Source of the DNA: Hyphomicrobiales bacterium
GTDB lineage: Bacteria > Pseudomonadota > Alphaproteobacteria > Rhizobiales > Rhizobiaceae
Assembly (NCBI GenBank): GCA_900472175.1
Contig: UCHD01000002.1
Coordinates: forward strand, 45,984-109,983
Length of the DNA: 64,000 nucleotides
Reading direction: 5' to 3'
Below, one piece after another: positions 18,778 through 26,859 of this stretch (position 1 is its first letter; each line of letters starts with the position of its first letter). A program made the position numbers and the translations under genes. The notes under the pieces are model-generated. The model saw only the letters and a list, made by a program, of their open reading frames with translations. It did no database searches and had not been told where the DNA came from.

Positions 18778-19710
18778 ATGTACTTTGAGTTTTGTAAATA
18801 TAGAAAAATCTACAAAGAAAATGGAATATCATTTCTCGGTAATTCCGTTTCACTGATCGTAATTATCATGACGCTGGGCGGATGTACGTCCGTTCCTTTG
18901 AAGGAGAGTGGGGCGCTGACGTCCTACGGCAAGCTCAGTGCGCCAGCGGGGAAGTTCGAGAAAAAGAGAAGTTATTTTAACAAGGATGCGTTGAAGGATG
19001 TCAAAACGGTAAGCATCACGCCGACGTCGCTGGCAGCGTCTGCCCGGCAGCGCGTGGAAAAGCAGCAGGACGGCCGATTGGTGACGAACGCTATTGATCG
19101 CGCCATATGCGTCACCATGAGCGAGAAGTATCGGATTGTTCCGTTTGGTACGCCCGCAGATTTGACGATCCGGGCGGTTATTACGGATGTCGTGCCGACA
19201 CAGCCGTCCGTCGCCGCCGCCGCAAAGGCAATATCCATCGGCAGTTCATTCGCCTTGCCAGTTGGCATCCCGCGGCTGCCCTTCGGGCTGGGCGGATTGG
19301 CCGTTGAGGCAGAGGCCGTGGATAGCAAGGGGGGGCAGGCCGCAGCGATCGTTTGGTCAAAAGGCGCCAACTCCTTCACCAGTGAAGCGCGCGTGTCGCA
19401 GGTCGGCGATGCTTACGATCTGGCTGCCGCTTTCGGCCGTGATTTTTCAAAAATGGTTATTGCGGGCAAGGAGCCCGGCAATTTTGATCTGCGTTTGCCC
19501 TCCGCATATTACATTCGCACATCGTTGGGTGGCAAGCCGGGCTCTCCGATCTGCGATACATTCGGCCGATCTCCGGGCGTTGCCGGTATGATCGGCGCGT
19601 CGCTTGGAGCTCCGCCATCATGGGCGGATAAGGGCGGCAAGGTCACGGCATCCCCGCCCGGCACGGCTATTCCGGCAGGACAGACAAGATCTTCCGTTGA
19701 GCGCCATTGA
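18778..19710 (+). CDS. DUF3313 family lipoprotein
   Basis: 310 residues. An unusually long, basic N-terminus (MYFEFCKYRKIYKENGISFL) precedes a hydrophobic stretch and a lipobox ending MTLGGC at about residue 36, so the mature protein is probably lipid-anchored. The following 200 residues (SVPLKESGALTSYGKL, KDVKTVSITPTSLA, DLTIRAVITDVVPTQPSVAAAA, GGLAVEAEAVDSKGGQ) resemble DUF3313. The tail is proline- and glycine-rich. Function of this family is unknown. It is upstream of a second small lipoprotein and a two-component system, all rightward, with gaps of 91 and 151 bases. Confidence 0.75.
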   Translation: MYFEFCKYRKIYKENGISFLGNSVSLIVIIMTLGGCTSVPLKESGALTSYGKLSAPAGKFEKKRSYFNKDALKDVKTVSITPTSLAASARQRVEKQQDGRLVTNAIDRAICVTMSEKYRIVPFGTPADLTIRAVITDVVPTQPSVAAAAKAISIGSSFALPVGIPRLPFGLGGLAVEAEAVDSKGGQAAAIVWSKGANSFTSEARVSQVGDAYDLAAAFGRDFSKMVIAGKEPGNFDLRLPSAYYIRTSLGGKPGSPICDTFGRSPGVAGMIGASLGAPPSWADKGGKVTASPPGTAIPAGQTRSSVERH

Positions 19711-19801
19711 CGAGGCACCGCGCGTCATCACGTAACCTTGTCGTAAGGTCGCACTGCGATTTGAGCGGCAACGAGAGCTATAATGCAGACTGAGGAATAT
19801 T

Positions 19802-19996
19802 ATGCGTCTTTTCATCGTAATGGGCATGCTGATCGTCGTGGCCGGGTGCGAAACTGTAGAATATGGGAACCGTTGCTCACAGTACGGCTTCATACCGGGA
19901 ACCAATGCCTACGCGAATTGCGTGCAACGGCTCGACATGTCACGAGAGCCCCGCCGAGGAGGACGTTATGATTCTCCTGCCTATGATTACGATTAA
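19802..19996 (+). CDS. Small lipoprotein
   Basis: 64 residues with GAGG before the ATG. Signal MRLFIVMGMLIVVAGC with a lipobox VAGC, then a short mature part containing two further cysteines in YGNRCSQYGFIPGTNAYANCVQR, a pattern common in small rhizobial lipoproteins of unknown role, and an Asp/Tyr-rich tail. Probably a periplasmic or outer-membrane surface peptide. Confidence 0.7.
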   Translation: MRLFIVMGMLIVVAGCETVEYGNRCSQYGFIPGTNAYANCVQRLDMSREPRRGGRYDSPAYDYD

Positions 19997-20147
19997 CGCC
20001 CACGGAGAACCTGGGTGCACTGAGGAAACCTGTTTCCAGGGAAATATCTACAAGCTATGCGGGTCGCGTTGTTGTCGATGTTCATGGCCAATGCGCCCAA
20101 TATTCTCATGTTTTTTGATTCACCTATATTCAACATATGGCAAACAC

Positions 20148-20819
20148 ATGCGTATTTTGATCGTCGAAGATGATCGTGAGCTGGCCTCTTCGCTTAAGTC
20201 CATGATGGAAGATTCCATCGGGATCGCGGATACATTCGAGACGATTGCAGATGCGGAGGCAGCCTTGCTCGCCTTCAAGTTTGACCTTGTCCTCATCGAT
20301 CGAAATTTACCGGATGGTGACGGTCTGTCGCTCCTGCCGACGCTGCGGCAATTGCGTCCAAGGCCGGCTACGCTCGTTTTGACGGCTCTGGACGATCCGA
20401 TCGATATTGTCTCGGCACTGGACAAGGGAGCAGACGAATATGTCGGCAAACCGTTTGAGCCTATGGAGCTCATTGCCCGGGCGCGCGCCGTTCTCCGCCG
20501 CTACAGCCTGGACGAGACGGGGTACACGCAATTTGGCAATCTGACTTTTGATCTGACAAATCGTTCCGCTATGATTGATGACAATGCGCTGAGTGTTCCA
20601 AGGCGCGAGCTTGCGGTTCTGGAATCCTTGATCCGGCGGGCGGGCCGCGTGGTGCAGCGCGATAATTTGGAAGCATCCGTTTACAGTATTGACGAGGAAA
20701 TCGAGTCCAACGTCCTCGATTCCCACGTATCGCGGCTACGCAAGCGGTTGCGCGAGGGCAACTGCAACGCAACAATCCGGACCATTCGCGGTATCGGCTA
20801 CATGTTGGTGCAAGAATGA
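20148..20819 (+). CDS. OmpR/PhoB family response regulator
   Basis: 223 residues from MRILIVEDDREL; the open frame extends upstream but codes nothing plausible. Receiver domain residues 1-118 with the acidic pair EDD (7-9), phosphorylated Asp51 in VLIDRNLPDGDG, Thr in LVLTALDD and Lys in EYVGKPFEP. Winged-helix DNA-binding domain residues 130-223 (VPRRELAVLESLIRRAG, LDSHVSRLRKRL, IRTIRGIGYML). It overlaps the histidine kinase gene by ATGA. Target genes are unknown; the 20-bp repeats at 18309 and 18708 are possible sites. Confidence 0.93.
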   Translation: MRILIVEDDRELASSLKSMMEDSIGIADTFETIADAEAALLAFKFDLVLIDRNLPDGDGLSLLPTLRQLRPRPATLVLTALDDPIDIVSALDKGADEYVGKPFEPMELIARARAVLRRYSLDETGYTQFGNLTFDLTNRSAMIDDNALSVPRRELAVLESLIRRAGRVVQRDNLEASVYSIDEEIESNVLDSHVSRLRKRLREGNCNATIRTIRGIGYMLVQE

Positions 20820-22198
20820 CGCCGCGCCCGCGTTCAATCGCCTTTCTAGTCGCGACCGTGCTCGTCCTGGGCATGGCACTTATGATGGTGCTCAGCACCG
20901 TCCTGACGATCACTGTATTCCTGTTGACGGATACTCGAAGCAGGGAGGGGATCACACTCGAAAGTGTTGAAAAGCTTCTCCAGGATGGAGTGGGTTACGA
21001 CCGTACCGGTAAGTTCGTCCTGAATGTGGATGGGGTCATTGCCGAGAAAATAATCCAGTTTTCAAAAGATCAATCCGAGTTCTGGTACCTTCTTAGTGAT
21101 GGAACGCAATCCATCAGGTATGGAACTGTGCCGCCATCGGTTCAAAAAATTATCGATGAGACCTCGCCTCAGGTGATTTCCTCCCAGTTTTATTATTCGA
21201 AGGGTCAGGACAGGCATTTTGGACTCCGAAAGTGGAGTGAGAAGGATCCCGGAGTATTGATTGTACTCGGCGGAGTGTCATTTTCGCACGCTGAAACGGT
21301 ATTCGTGGCGCTCTGGGAAATTTGGCCGCAGGGGCTGTACCATCTTCTGGGAGGTGTCCTCGTTGCAACGGCGACCATTGCCGTTGTTGCGATCAAGCGC
21401 ACGATCGCAATCCCCGTGAGACGGGTGGTCGACTCCGCCGAACAGCTCGACGGTCTTCCCAACGGCCGCCGAATATCGGATCATGACACACCGATAGAAC
21501 TGAAGCCGATGGTTGCTGCCTTCAACACCGCACTCAGCCGCATCGACAATGCTTTTGAAGCGCAGCGAAACTTTCTCGCTGGTGCGTCTCACGAATTGAG
21601 GACGCCACTGACCAAGCTGCGGCTTAAACTTGACCTGGTTCAAGACCCGGACATGCGAGACGTGCTGGTGCGCGATACGGCGCGCCTTGCATCGATCGTG
21701 ACGACATCGCTGCAACTGGCGCGTTTGTCAGGTCAGTCTTTGACATTTGTGAGCCTAGACCTTGCGGCGACTGCGCGTGCGATCATTGCGGAGCATGTGC
21801 CGTCCGCGATGAAGAAGGGGATCGATATTGAATTCAAGGCGCCGGAAGAACGGATCTGGGTTTCTGGCTCCGAACCGGCTATCCGGGTCGCGCTGGACAA
21901 TTTGATTGTCAATGCGATGCGGCACGCGCAGGAAACAGAAACCCTCGTGGTCGAGGTTCTTCACTCCGGCATATTGCGCTGCACCGACCATGGTCCAGGG
22001 ATACCGGCAGAAGAGCGCGAAAGAATGCTGAAGCCGTTTGTGCGCGGCAACAGCAGCGCGAGCGATGGAACAGGCATGGGGCTGGCCATTGTCAACCAAA
22101 TCATGATGGCGCATGGCGGGTCGGTCGATCTAGGAGAGGCGACGGGTGGTGGCCTGGTCGTAAATCTGGCATTCCCCCAGTCTGCGAAAGACACTTGA
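20816..22198 (+). CDS. Sensor histidine kinase
   Basis: 460 residues. Two membrane spans (about 12-38 and 165-190) bracket a periplasmic sensing region of about 125 residues. Then come a HAMP-like linker, the phospho-acceptor box AGASHELRTPLTKLRLKL (His near 258), and a catalytic domain with N-box NLIVNAMRHA, G1 DHGPGIPAEERERM and G2 GTGMGLAIVNQIM. It pairs with the overlapping response regulator. The signal is not predictable. Base composition appears lower in GC than most of the window. Confidence 0.93.
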   Translation: MTPRPRSIAFLVATVLVLGMALMMVLSTVLTITVFLLTDTRSREGITLESVEKLLQDGVGYDRTGKFVLNVDGVIAEKIIQFSKDQSEFWYLLSDGTQSIRYGTVPPSVQKIIDETSPQVISSQFYYSKGQDRHFGLRKWSEKDPGVLIVLGGVSFSHAETVFVALWEIWPQGLYHLLGGVLVATATIAVVAIKRTIAIPVRRVVDSAEQLDGLPNGRRISDHDTPIELKPMVAAFNTALSRIDNAFEAQRNFLAGASHELRTPLTKLRLKLDLVQDPDMRDVLVRDTARLASIVTTSLQLARLSGQSLTFVSLDLAATARAIIAEHVPSAMKKGIDIEFKAPEERIWVSGSEPAIRVALDNLIVNAMRHAQETETLVVEVLHSGILRCTDHGPGIPAEERERMLKPFVRGNSSASDGTGMGLAIVNQIMMAHGGSVDLGEATGGGLVVNLAFPQSAKDT

Positions 22199-22319
22199 AC
22201 TGGGTCTCAACCACGATCGGCCGTCACTGCACTGGTCGATTGCGGACTGACGATTTTTTATGGCCTATGCATTGTGAGCGGAATCTCGTTGCAAGAGCCG
22301 AGCCAGGTTGGGGATGTTA

Positions 22320-23054
22320 ATGCGAGGTAGAAAGATCGTTATCACAGGAGCAAGCCGTGGTCTTGGCCGGGCTTTGGCGATTGTGGCCGCGTCTCGGGGA
22401 GCACTTCCGATACTCCTGGGGCGCTCGTTGGACGCCTTGCAGGAGGTAAGCGAGACTATTTCAGGCTATGGAGGGCCGCGAGCCGACTGTTTTGTCTGTG
22501 ATCTCTCGAGCCCCCCGTCCATCACTTGCGCCACGAGCGAGATTTCCAGGAGGCATCCTGATATCGATGTACTGGTCAACAATGGCGCTCAGTTCTCTGC
22601 AGGCAATCTGGACAATCATACTGACGAACAAATCATGGCCGTGATGAACTCGGCCGTCACAGGTACCATGATCCTTACGAGAGAACTGTTGCCTTTGCTG
22701 AAAGCGAGGGCACGTGCGGACATCCATAATGTCGTTTCGATGTCGGGTTTGCCATACGCGAGGTTCGTCGGCGCTTCGCTTCCGTTCAGGACAGCGAAAG
22801 CGGCGCAAGATGGCTTCACGCAGGGATTGGTAGAGGAGCTTCAAGGGAGCTCCATTCGTGTCACCTCGATCTATCCAGGCATCATTGAGGATGTTTGCCC
22901 GATCGCTGCAGATTGGCAAAGGTGTCGCGGGATTGACGAGGGCCTGACCAACAAGGAAGTGGTCGACGCGATCATCTACGCCTTATCCGCGCCTGCGAAT
23001 GTCTCGTTACGGCAGATTGTTATCGAGCGTACCCGTTCAGACTTCCTATTGTAG
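22320..23054 (+). CDS. SDR family protein with altered catalytic tyrosine
   Basis: 244 residues from MRGRKIVITGASRG; ATG 22314 and TTG 22308 are alternative starts with similarly weak ribosome sites. Rossmann marks TGASRGLGRALA (TGxxxGxG) and VNNGAQ are intact. The active-site stretch reads VVSMSGLPYARFVGASLP followed by FRTAK, so the tyrosine of YxxxK appears to be phenylalanine while the lysine is kept. A nearby tyrosine sits in the loop ten residues earlier. Classical oxidoreductase activity is therefore doubtful. It is the last gene of the repeat-bounded segment. Confidence 0.82.
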   Translation: MRGRKIVITGASRGLGRALAIVAASRGALPILLGRSLDALQEVSETISGYGGPRADCFVCDLSSPPSITCATSEISRRHPDIDVLVNNGAQFSAGNLDNHTDEQIMAVMNSAVTGTMILTRELLPLLKARARADIHNVVSMSGLPYARFVGASLPFRTAKAAQDGFTQGLVEELQGSSIRVTSIYPGIIEDVCPIAADWQRCRGIDEGLTNKEVVDAIIYALSAPANVSLRQIVIERTRSDFLL

Positions 23055-23228
23055 TTTTGTCGATCCTTCGGACGCTAAGCCCACGCACTTCAAACCCTCA
23101 CGTCCGCCTTCAGACCGTTGCCCGGGCCGTAACGCTTTCGGTTGATAGCATTTTCTACGCAATTCCGTATTTACGTGGGGTGATCGTATGCGCTCTGGCC
23201 GCATCGACGACAATGAAAGACGCCACCT

Positions 23229-23330
23229 TCACGGTGTCGGCGAAAACGCAAAATCGCTTCGGCGATTGATTCCCACGGTTTCCCTATCGATTTCCATTCT
23301 TGCCAGTGTGTCGAGTGTCCGGTGTTTCAA
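23229..23330 (-). pseudogene. Broken N-terminal copy of the 17710-17961 gene
   Basis: A TTG start at 23330 with an upstream GGGAGG reads 33 codons to TGA at 23231-23229. Residues 12-28 (MEIDRETVGINRRSDFA) correspond to MEIDMETVEINGRSDFA in the intact gene with no gap. After SDFA the similarity stops and the frame ends six codons later. It is a truncated duplicate made when the flanking repeat arose; I do not expect a functional product. Confidence 0.7.
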
Positions 23331-23396
23331 CCAGGGCTAGCCTCCCTGGCGGGCGAAGAGTGCGTTGAAAAACACGCTTGCAATCCTTGGCGTCTG
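23247..23396. repeat. Direct repeat, right copy, bounding a 5.2-kb segment
   Basis: 150 bases matching 17878-18028 (about 82% identity, same orientation). It contains the truncated leftward reading frame and the spacer up to the acylphosphatase gene. The 379-base gap 23055-23433 holds only this repeat, the truncated frame and, near 23126, a weak third likeness to the 20-bp repeat. Confidence 0.8.
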
Positions 23397-23433
23397 CTCC
23401 AGATTCCTGTCACTGGAATGGATGGAGACGGGC

Positions 23434-23718
23434 ATGACGGATGAGACCAGGGCGGTGCTGGTTCGCATAACCGGGCGTGTTCAGGGTGTTGGCTTCCGGT
23501 TCTGGACGCGGGGGCAGGCGCAAAGGCTTGGCCTGTCCGGCTGGGTTCGCAATGAAGCCGATGGGTCGGTGGCGGCCTTGATCTGCGGACCTGCCGGGGC
23601 TGTCAGCACCATGCTGGAGCGCTGTTGGACCGGCCCGTTTGGTGCGTCCGTTACCGATGTCGAAACAGAGACAGCGCCCATTGACGGCGTGATGCCGGGT
23701 TTTCGCATCACGAAATAG
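23434..23718 (+). CDS. acyP: Acylphosphatase
   Basis: 94 residues from MTDETRAVLVRITGRVQGVGFR, with GGAG before the ATG; an upstream in-frame start at 23365 falls inside the duplicated repeat and is rejected. The signature GRVQGVGFRFWTRGQAQRLGLSGWVRNEADGS contains the catalytic Arg (in GFR) and Asn (in VRN). It hydrolyses acyl phosphates such as carbamoyl or acetyl phosphate in the cytosol. The start region abuts the right-hand repeat, and a remnant of the same start appears beside the left-hand repeat. Confidence 0.93.
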   Translation: MTDETRAVLVRITGRVQGVGFRFWTRGQAQRLGLSGWVRNEADGSVAALICGPAGAVSTMLERCWTGPFGASVTDVETETAPIDGVMPGFRITK

Positions 23719-23950
23719 CGGACGGACTGGAGGATTAGGAAATACACCCAGTGCATTGCTTTTGCTTGAATTTTTATACTTGAACACTGCCCTTTGAAAG
23801 GCTCCTGGACCGGCGACACTGAGCGGGCGCAGCAATATTTACTTGTCGATGACGCGCTGCAGCAATAGAAGGGGAGCGTATTTTTGCGATCAGTCATAGA
23901 CGGGGAACGATAAACGCAGACGTTCGATTCATGCACAACAGGAGACTTTC

Positions 23951-24202
23951 ATGTCTATTGCAGTCAATAACTTCGACAATCTTGGCGCCGGTGCCATTGC
24001 CGGCGCAACCGTAGCGTCCAGGGTCAAGGCCTATCGCGAATCTGCCGGTTACAGCATTGAAGACCTCGCGGTGACATGCGGGCTGGCAAATTCCGAGATT
24101 GCAGCCATCGAAGATGGCAGCGATGCCGATCCGGCCAAGCTCAGAAGAATTGCCGCAGCCCTCCAGGTTCCCGTATCAGCCCTGCTCGAAACCGAAGTCT
24201 AG
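23951..24202 (+). CDS. Small XRE-family helix-turn-helix protein
   Basis: 83 residues with AGGAG before the ATG. Residues 22-78 form a Cro/CI-type helix-turn-helix (VASRVKAYRESAGYSIEDLAVTCGLANSEIAAIEDGSDADPAKLRRIAAALQVPVSAL). There is no extra domain, so it is a DNA-binding module only. An inverted repeat GAACG-N11-CGTTC (23905-23925), 26 bases upstream, could be its own operator. Targets unknown. Confidence 0.85.
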   Translation: MSIAVNNFDNLGAGAIAGATVASRVKAYRESAGYSIEDLAVTCGLANSEIAAIEDGSDADPAKLRRIAAALQVPVSALLETEV

Positions 24203-24234
24203 GCCGATTGCCGCTCCCCGCCGTCTTACGGTGG

Positions 24235-24256
24235 GCCTGCGGCCAGGCAGGCTTTT
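24235..24256 (+). terminator. Rho-independent terminator after the XRE gene
   Basis: GCCTGC (24235-24240), loop GGCCAG, GCAGGC (24247-24252), followed by TTTT. It lies 33 bases after the stop codon. A second weak stem (CCCGCCG/CGGTGGG) lies just before it. Confidence 0.6.
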
Positions 24257-24605
24257 GATGCCGATCCGGGTGTGTTGCCTTTTCAGGAACCGCCCGCACC
24301 GACGCCCGGCAAAAGTCCGAAAATTCCCCATCAGCCAGAGCACATTGCATCGACCGGCAGCTTGTCAAGCAGGCGCCGCAGAGTCGCCATACGGTTTTTT
24401 AAGGCAATGACGCGACAGCAACCATCGGCGATGTCTATGGAGCCCGGATGCGGTCGCGGAATAACATCTGCTCACGATCCGGCTGGCACGGGTGGCAGCC
24501 GATTGTCTTTTCCGCGAAATATATTGATAAACGGCCTCAAACGCCGAGTCGTATACCTGCTGCCGGGGGCGCTGTCGGCCGCGTAAAGAGAGACTGGATA
24601 GCACT
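24257..24605. other. Intergenic region before the iron transporter operon, no gene seen
   Basis: About 350 bases between the XRE terminator and the FbpC-like gene. Reading frames here are shadows with poor composition. I looked for iron-response elements (Irr or RirA type) and found no convincing match. An AT-rich patch (near 24515-24535) may be part of the promoter. Confidence 0.4.
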
Positions 24606-25661
24606 TTGACGCCGCACGCCCAGAACCGGACGCTTGAGCTCCATGACGTCAGCCGCCGTTTTGGTGCAACCATTGCACTCGACAGCGTGTCGCTGACAAT
24701 TGCCTCCGGCGAGATCATCTGCCTTGTCGGCCAATCCGGCTGCGGAAAATCGACATTGCTGCGGATGATCGCGGGTGTCGATCTCGTCGATTCCGGCCGC
24801 ATCCTGCTGAACGGCCAGGAGGTTTCGGGGCCGTCCCGCTTCGTCGAACCGGAAGATCGTAAAATCGGCTTCGTGTTTCAGGACTATGCCCTCTTCCCGC
24901 ATCTGACCATCGAGCAGAACATCCTGTTCGGGTTGAAACGGCACCCGAAACAGGAGGCCAAGGCCAGGGTCGCCGATATTATCGCGCATATCGGTATCGA
25001 GCATCTCATAGGGCGTTACCCGCATATGCTGTCGGGCGGCGAGCAGCAGCGTGTGGCGCTGGCCCGCGCGCTGGCTCCGCAACCGGATATCTTGCTGATG
25101 GACGAACCGTTTTCCAATCTTGACCGGGGCTTGAGGGAAAAGGTCCGCGATGAAACGCTGTCGCTTCTCAGAGGCCTTGGCACGACGGTGATCATGGTGA
25201 CCCACGATCCGGAAGAGGCGCTTTCGGCCGGTGACCGGGTTGTGTTGATGAAGGCTGGCCGGATCGTTCAGGCCGGGTCGGGATATGACCTGCATGATCG
25301 CCCGGTCTCTGCCTATGCGGCGGAATTCTTCTGTGCCTTCAACAGGCTTTCGGGCATTTACCGCAACGGGCATGTCGAGACGGCGATCGGCCGGTTTGCC
25401 CACGAGCTTGATGCCGTCGAGGGCACGCCGGCGACGCTTTATATCCGCCCGCAGGGGATTTCGGTGTCGCCCGGTCCGGGCTCTGTCTCGGGCCAGCTGA
25501 AAAGCCGCACCTTCCTTGGCGAGGTCGAGCAGCTTGCCATCGATGTCGATGGGCTGGAAACACCATTGCGGGTACGGACAATGCATCGCTTGCCGCCGGG
25601 TACGCAGACCGTCGGCCTTCATGTGCTACCGGGGAGCTGGCTGGCGTTTCCGGCAATCTAG
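24606..25661 (+). CDS. fbpC: Ferric iron ABC transporter ATP-binding protein (FbpC-like)
   Basis: 351 residues from a TTG start (MTPHAQNRTLELHDVSRRFG); no nearby ATG fits. Walker A VGQSGCGKST, Q-loop VFQDYALFPHLTIEQN, signature [15 protein letters not shown], Walker B ILLMDEPFSNLD, switch His in VTHDPEEA, then a regulatory C-terminal beta domain of about 100 residues (TLYIRPQGISV). Together with the next two genes it makes a complete FbpABC set in the order C-A-B, with separate control elements before fbpA. Confidence 0.88.
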   Translation: MTPHAQNRTLELHDVSRRFGATIALDSVSLTIASGEIICLVGQSGCGKSTLLRMIAGVDLVDSGRILLNGQEVSGPSRFVEPEDRKIGFVFQDYALFPHLTIEQNILFGLKRHPKQEAKARVADIIAHIGIEHLIGRYPHMLSGGEQQRVALARALAPQPDILLMDEPFSNLDRGLREKVRDETLSLLRGLGTTVIMVTHDPEEALSAGDRVVLMKAGRIVQAGSGYDLHDRPVSAYAAEFFCAFNRLSGIYRNGHVETAIGRFAHELDAVEGTPATLYIRPQGISVSPGPGSVSGQLKSRTFLGEVEQLAIDVDGLETPLRVRTMHRLPPGTQTVGLHVLPGSWLAFPAI

Positions 25662-25686
25662 GTGTCGGCGCCCAGTCGGCCGGGTT

Positions 25687-25713
25687 GTTTACGGTAAACT
25701 CATCGGCGTAAAC
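25687..25713. promoter_or_regulatory. GTTTAC/GTAAAC repeats upstream of the iron-binding protein gene
   Basis: The near-palindrome GTTTACgGTAAAC occupies 25687-25699 and a further GTAAAC half-site lies at 25708-25713, directly followed by TTGACT. This sits 59-85 bases before the binding-protein start and looks like an operator for a separate promoter. No regulator is assigned. Confidence 0.4.
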
Positions 25714-25771
25714 TTGACTGCTTTCATCAATTAATGCTCGACAGCTGGCATCTGTTCACCTGGAGAGAGTT

Positions 25772-26794
25772 ATGAACACGTCAAACATCGCGAAATCCAC
25801 CCTGTTTACGGCGTCATTGCTGCTGAGCACGAGCGCTGTCTCGGCTGCTGAACTCAACATCTACACGACCCGCGAGCCGGGCCTCATCCAGCCGCTGCTC
25901 GATTCCTTCACAGCCGCGACCGGCACCAAGGTCAACACGGTTTTCATGAAGGACGGGCTGGCTGAGCGCGTCGCCACCGAAGGCGCAAGCTCGCCGGCCG
26001 ATATCCTGATGACCGTCGATGCCGGCAATCTGATCGATCTCGTCGAAAAGGGTATCACCCAGCCGGTCGAATCCACCGTCCTGACGGAATCGATCCCCGC
26101 GCAGCTGCGTGATGACAAGGGCCATTGGTTTGCGCTGTCGATGCGCGCCCGCGTCATCTATGCTGCCAAGGACGCCGATCTGACGGGTTTCACCTATGAA
26201 GACCTGGCCGATCCGAAGTGGAAGGGCAAGATTTGCATTCGCTCCGGCCAGCATCCCTACAACACGGCCCTGTTTGCCGACCACATCGCCCACTACGGTG
26301 CTGAAGCAACCGAAAAATGGCTGACGGGTCTCAAGGACAACCTGGCCCGCAAGGCGGCCGGTGGCGACCGTGACGGCGCCAAGGACATTCTCGGCGGCAT
26401 TTGCGATATCGCCGTTGCCAACTCCTATTATGTCGGCCTGATGCGTTCGGGCAAGGGCGGCGAAGAGCAGGTCACCTGGGCCAATGCCATCAACGTCGTA
26501 CTGCCGACCTTCAAGGACGGCGGAACCCAGGTCAATATCAGCGGCGCGGCCGTCGCCAAGAATGCACCGAACAAGGCTGAAGCCGTAAAGCTTCTGGAAT
26601 ACCTCGTCTCCGACGAAGCCCAGAAGATCTATGCTGAAGCCAATTTCGAATATCCGGTCAAGGCCGGTGTTGCAGCGGATCCGATCATCGCCTCGTTCGG
26701 TGAGCTGAAGATCGATCCGAAGCCCCTGACGGAAATCGTCAGCCATCGCAAACAGGCGAGCGAGCTGGTCGACAAGGTCGGCTTCGACAACTAA
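25772..26794 (+). CDS. fbpA: Ferric iron ABC transporter periplasmic binding protein (FbpA-like)
   Basis: 340 residues with a Sec signal peptide (about 1-26, ending VSAAE). Mature start LNIYTTREPGLIQPLLDSFTAATG, then ADILMTVDAGNLIDLVEKG and GICDIAVANSYYVGLM. The adjacent tyrosines in NSYYVG are the classic ferric-iron ligands of FbpA/FutA proteins. It delivers Fe3+ to the downstream two-domain permease. GAGAG precedes the ATG. A strong stem-loop with a T run follows the stop. Confidence 0.92.
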   Translation: MNTSNIAKSTLFTASLLLSTSAVSAAELNIYTTREPGLIQPLLDSFTAATGTKVNTVFMKDGLAERVATEGASSPADILMTVDAGNLIDLVEKGITQPVESTVLTESIPAQLRDDKGHWFALSMRARVIYAAKDADLTGFTYEDLADPKWKGKICIRSGQHPYNTALFADHIAHYGAEATEKWLTGLKDNLARKAAGGDRDGAKDILGGICDIAVANSYYVGLMRSGKGGEEQVTWANAINVVLPTFKDGGTQVNISGAAVAKNAPNKAEAVKLLEYLVSDEAQKIYAEANFEYPVKAGVAADPIIASFGELKIDPKPLTEIVSHRKQASELVDKVGFDN

Positions 26795-26802
26795 AGAACG
26801 GC

Positions 26803-26834
26803 AGGCGCCTGCGGTATCGCGGGCGCCTTTTCTT
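26803..26834 (+). terminator. Intrinsic terminator/attenuator between fbpA and fbpB
   Basis: AGGCGCCTGCG (26803-26813) pairs with CGCGGGCGCCT (26818-26828), eleven pairs including one wobble, loop GTAT, followed by TTTTCTTCT. Placed 8 bases after the binding-protein stop and 25 before the permease, it should end most transcripts and keep binding protein in excess over permease. Confidence 0.8.
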
Positions 26835-26859
26835 CTGACCAAAAGATGGATTTCAGCCG

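Noticed and set aside
19863..20147. Upstream extension of the response regulator frame
   Set aside because: The receiver domain starts exactly at the ATG at 20148; the upstream residues overlap the small lipoprotein gene in another frame and look random.
23057..23269. 70-codon rightward frame after the SDR gene
   Set aside because: Overlaps the duplicated repeat and the truncated leftward frame, lacks a ribosome site and has no recognisable features.
23886..23925. GGAAC followed by CGTT upstream of the XRE gene, resembling an EcfG promoter
   Set aside because: The spacer is only 12 bases instead of 16-17. The GAACG/CGTTC symmetry makes an operator more likely.
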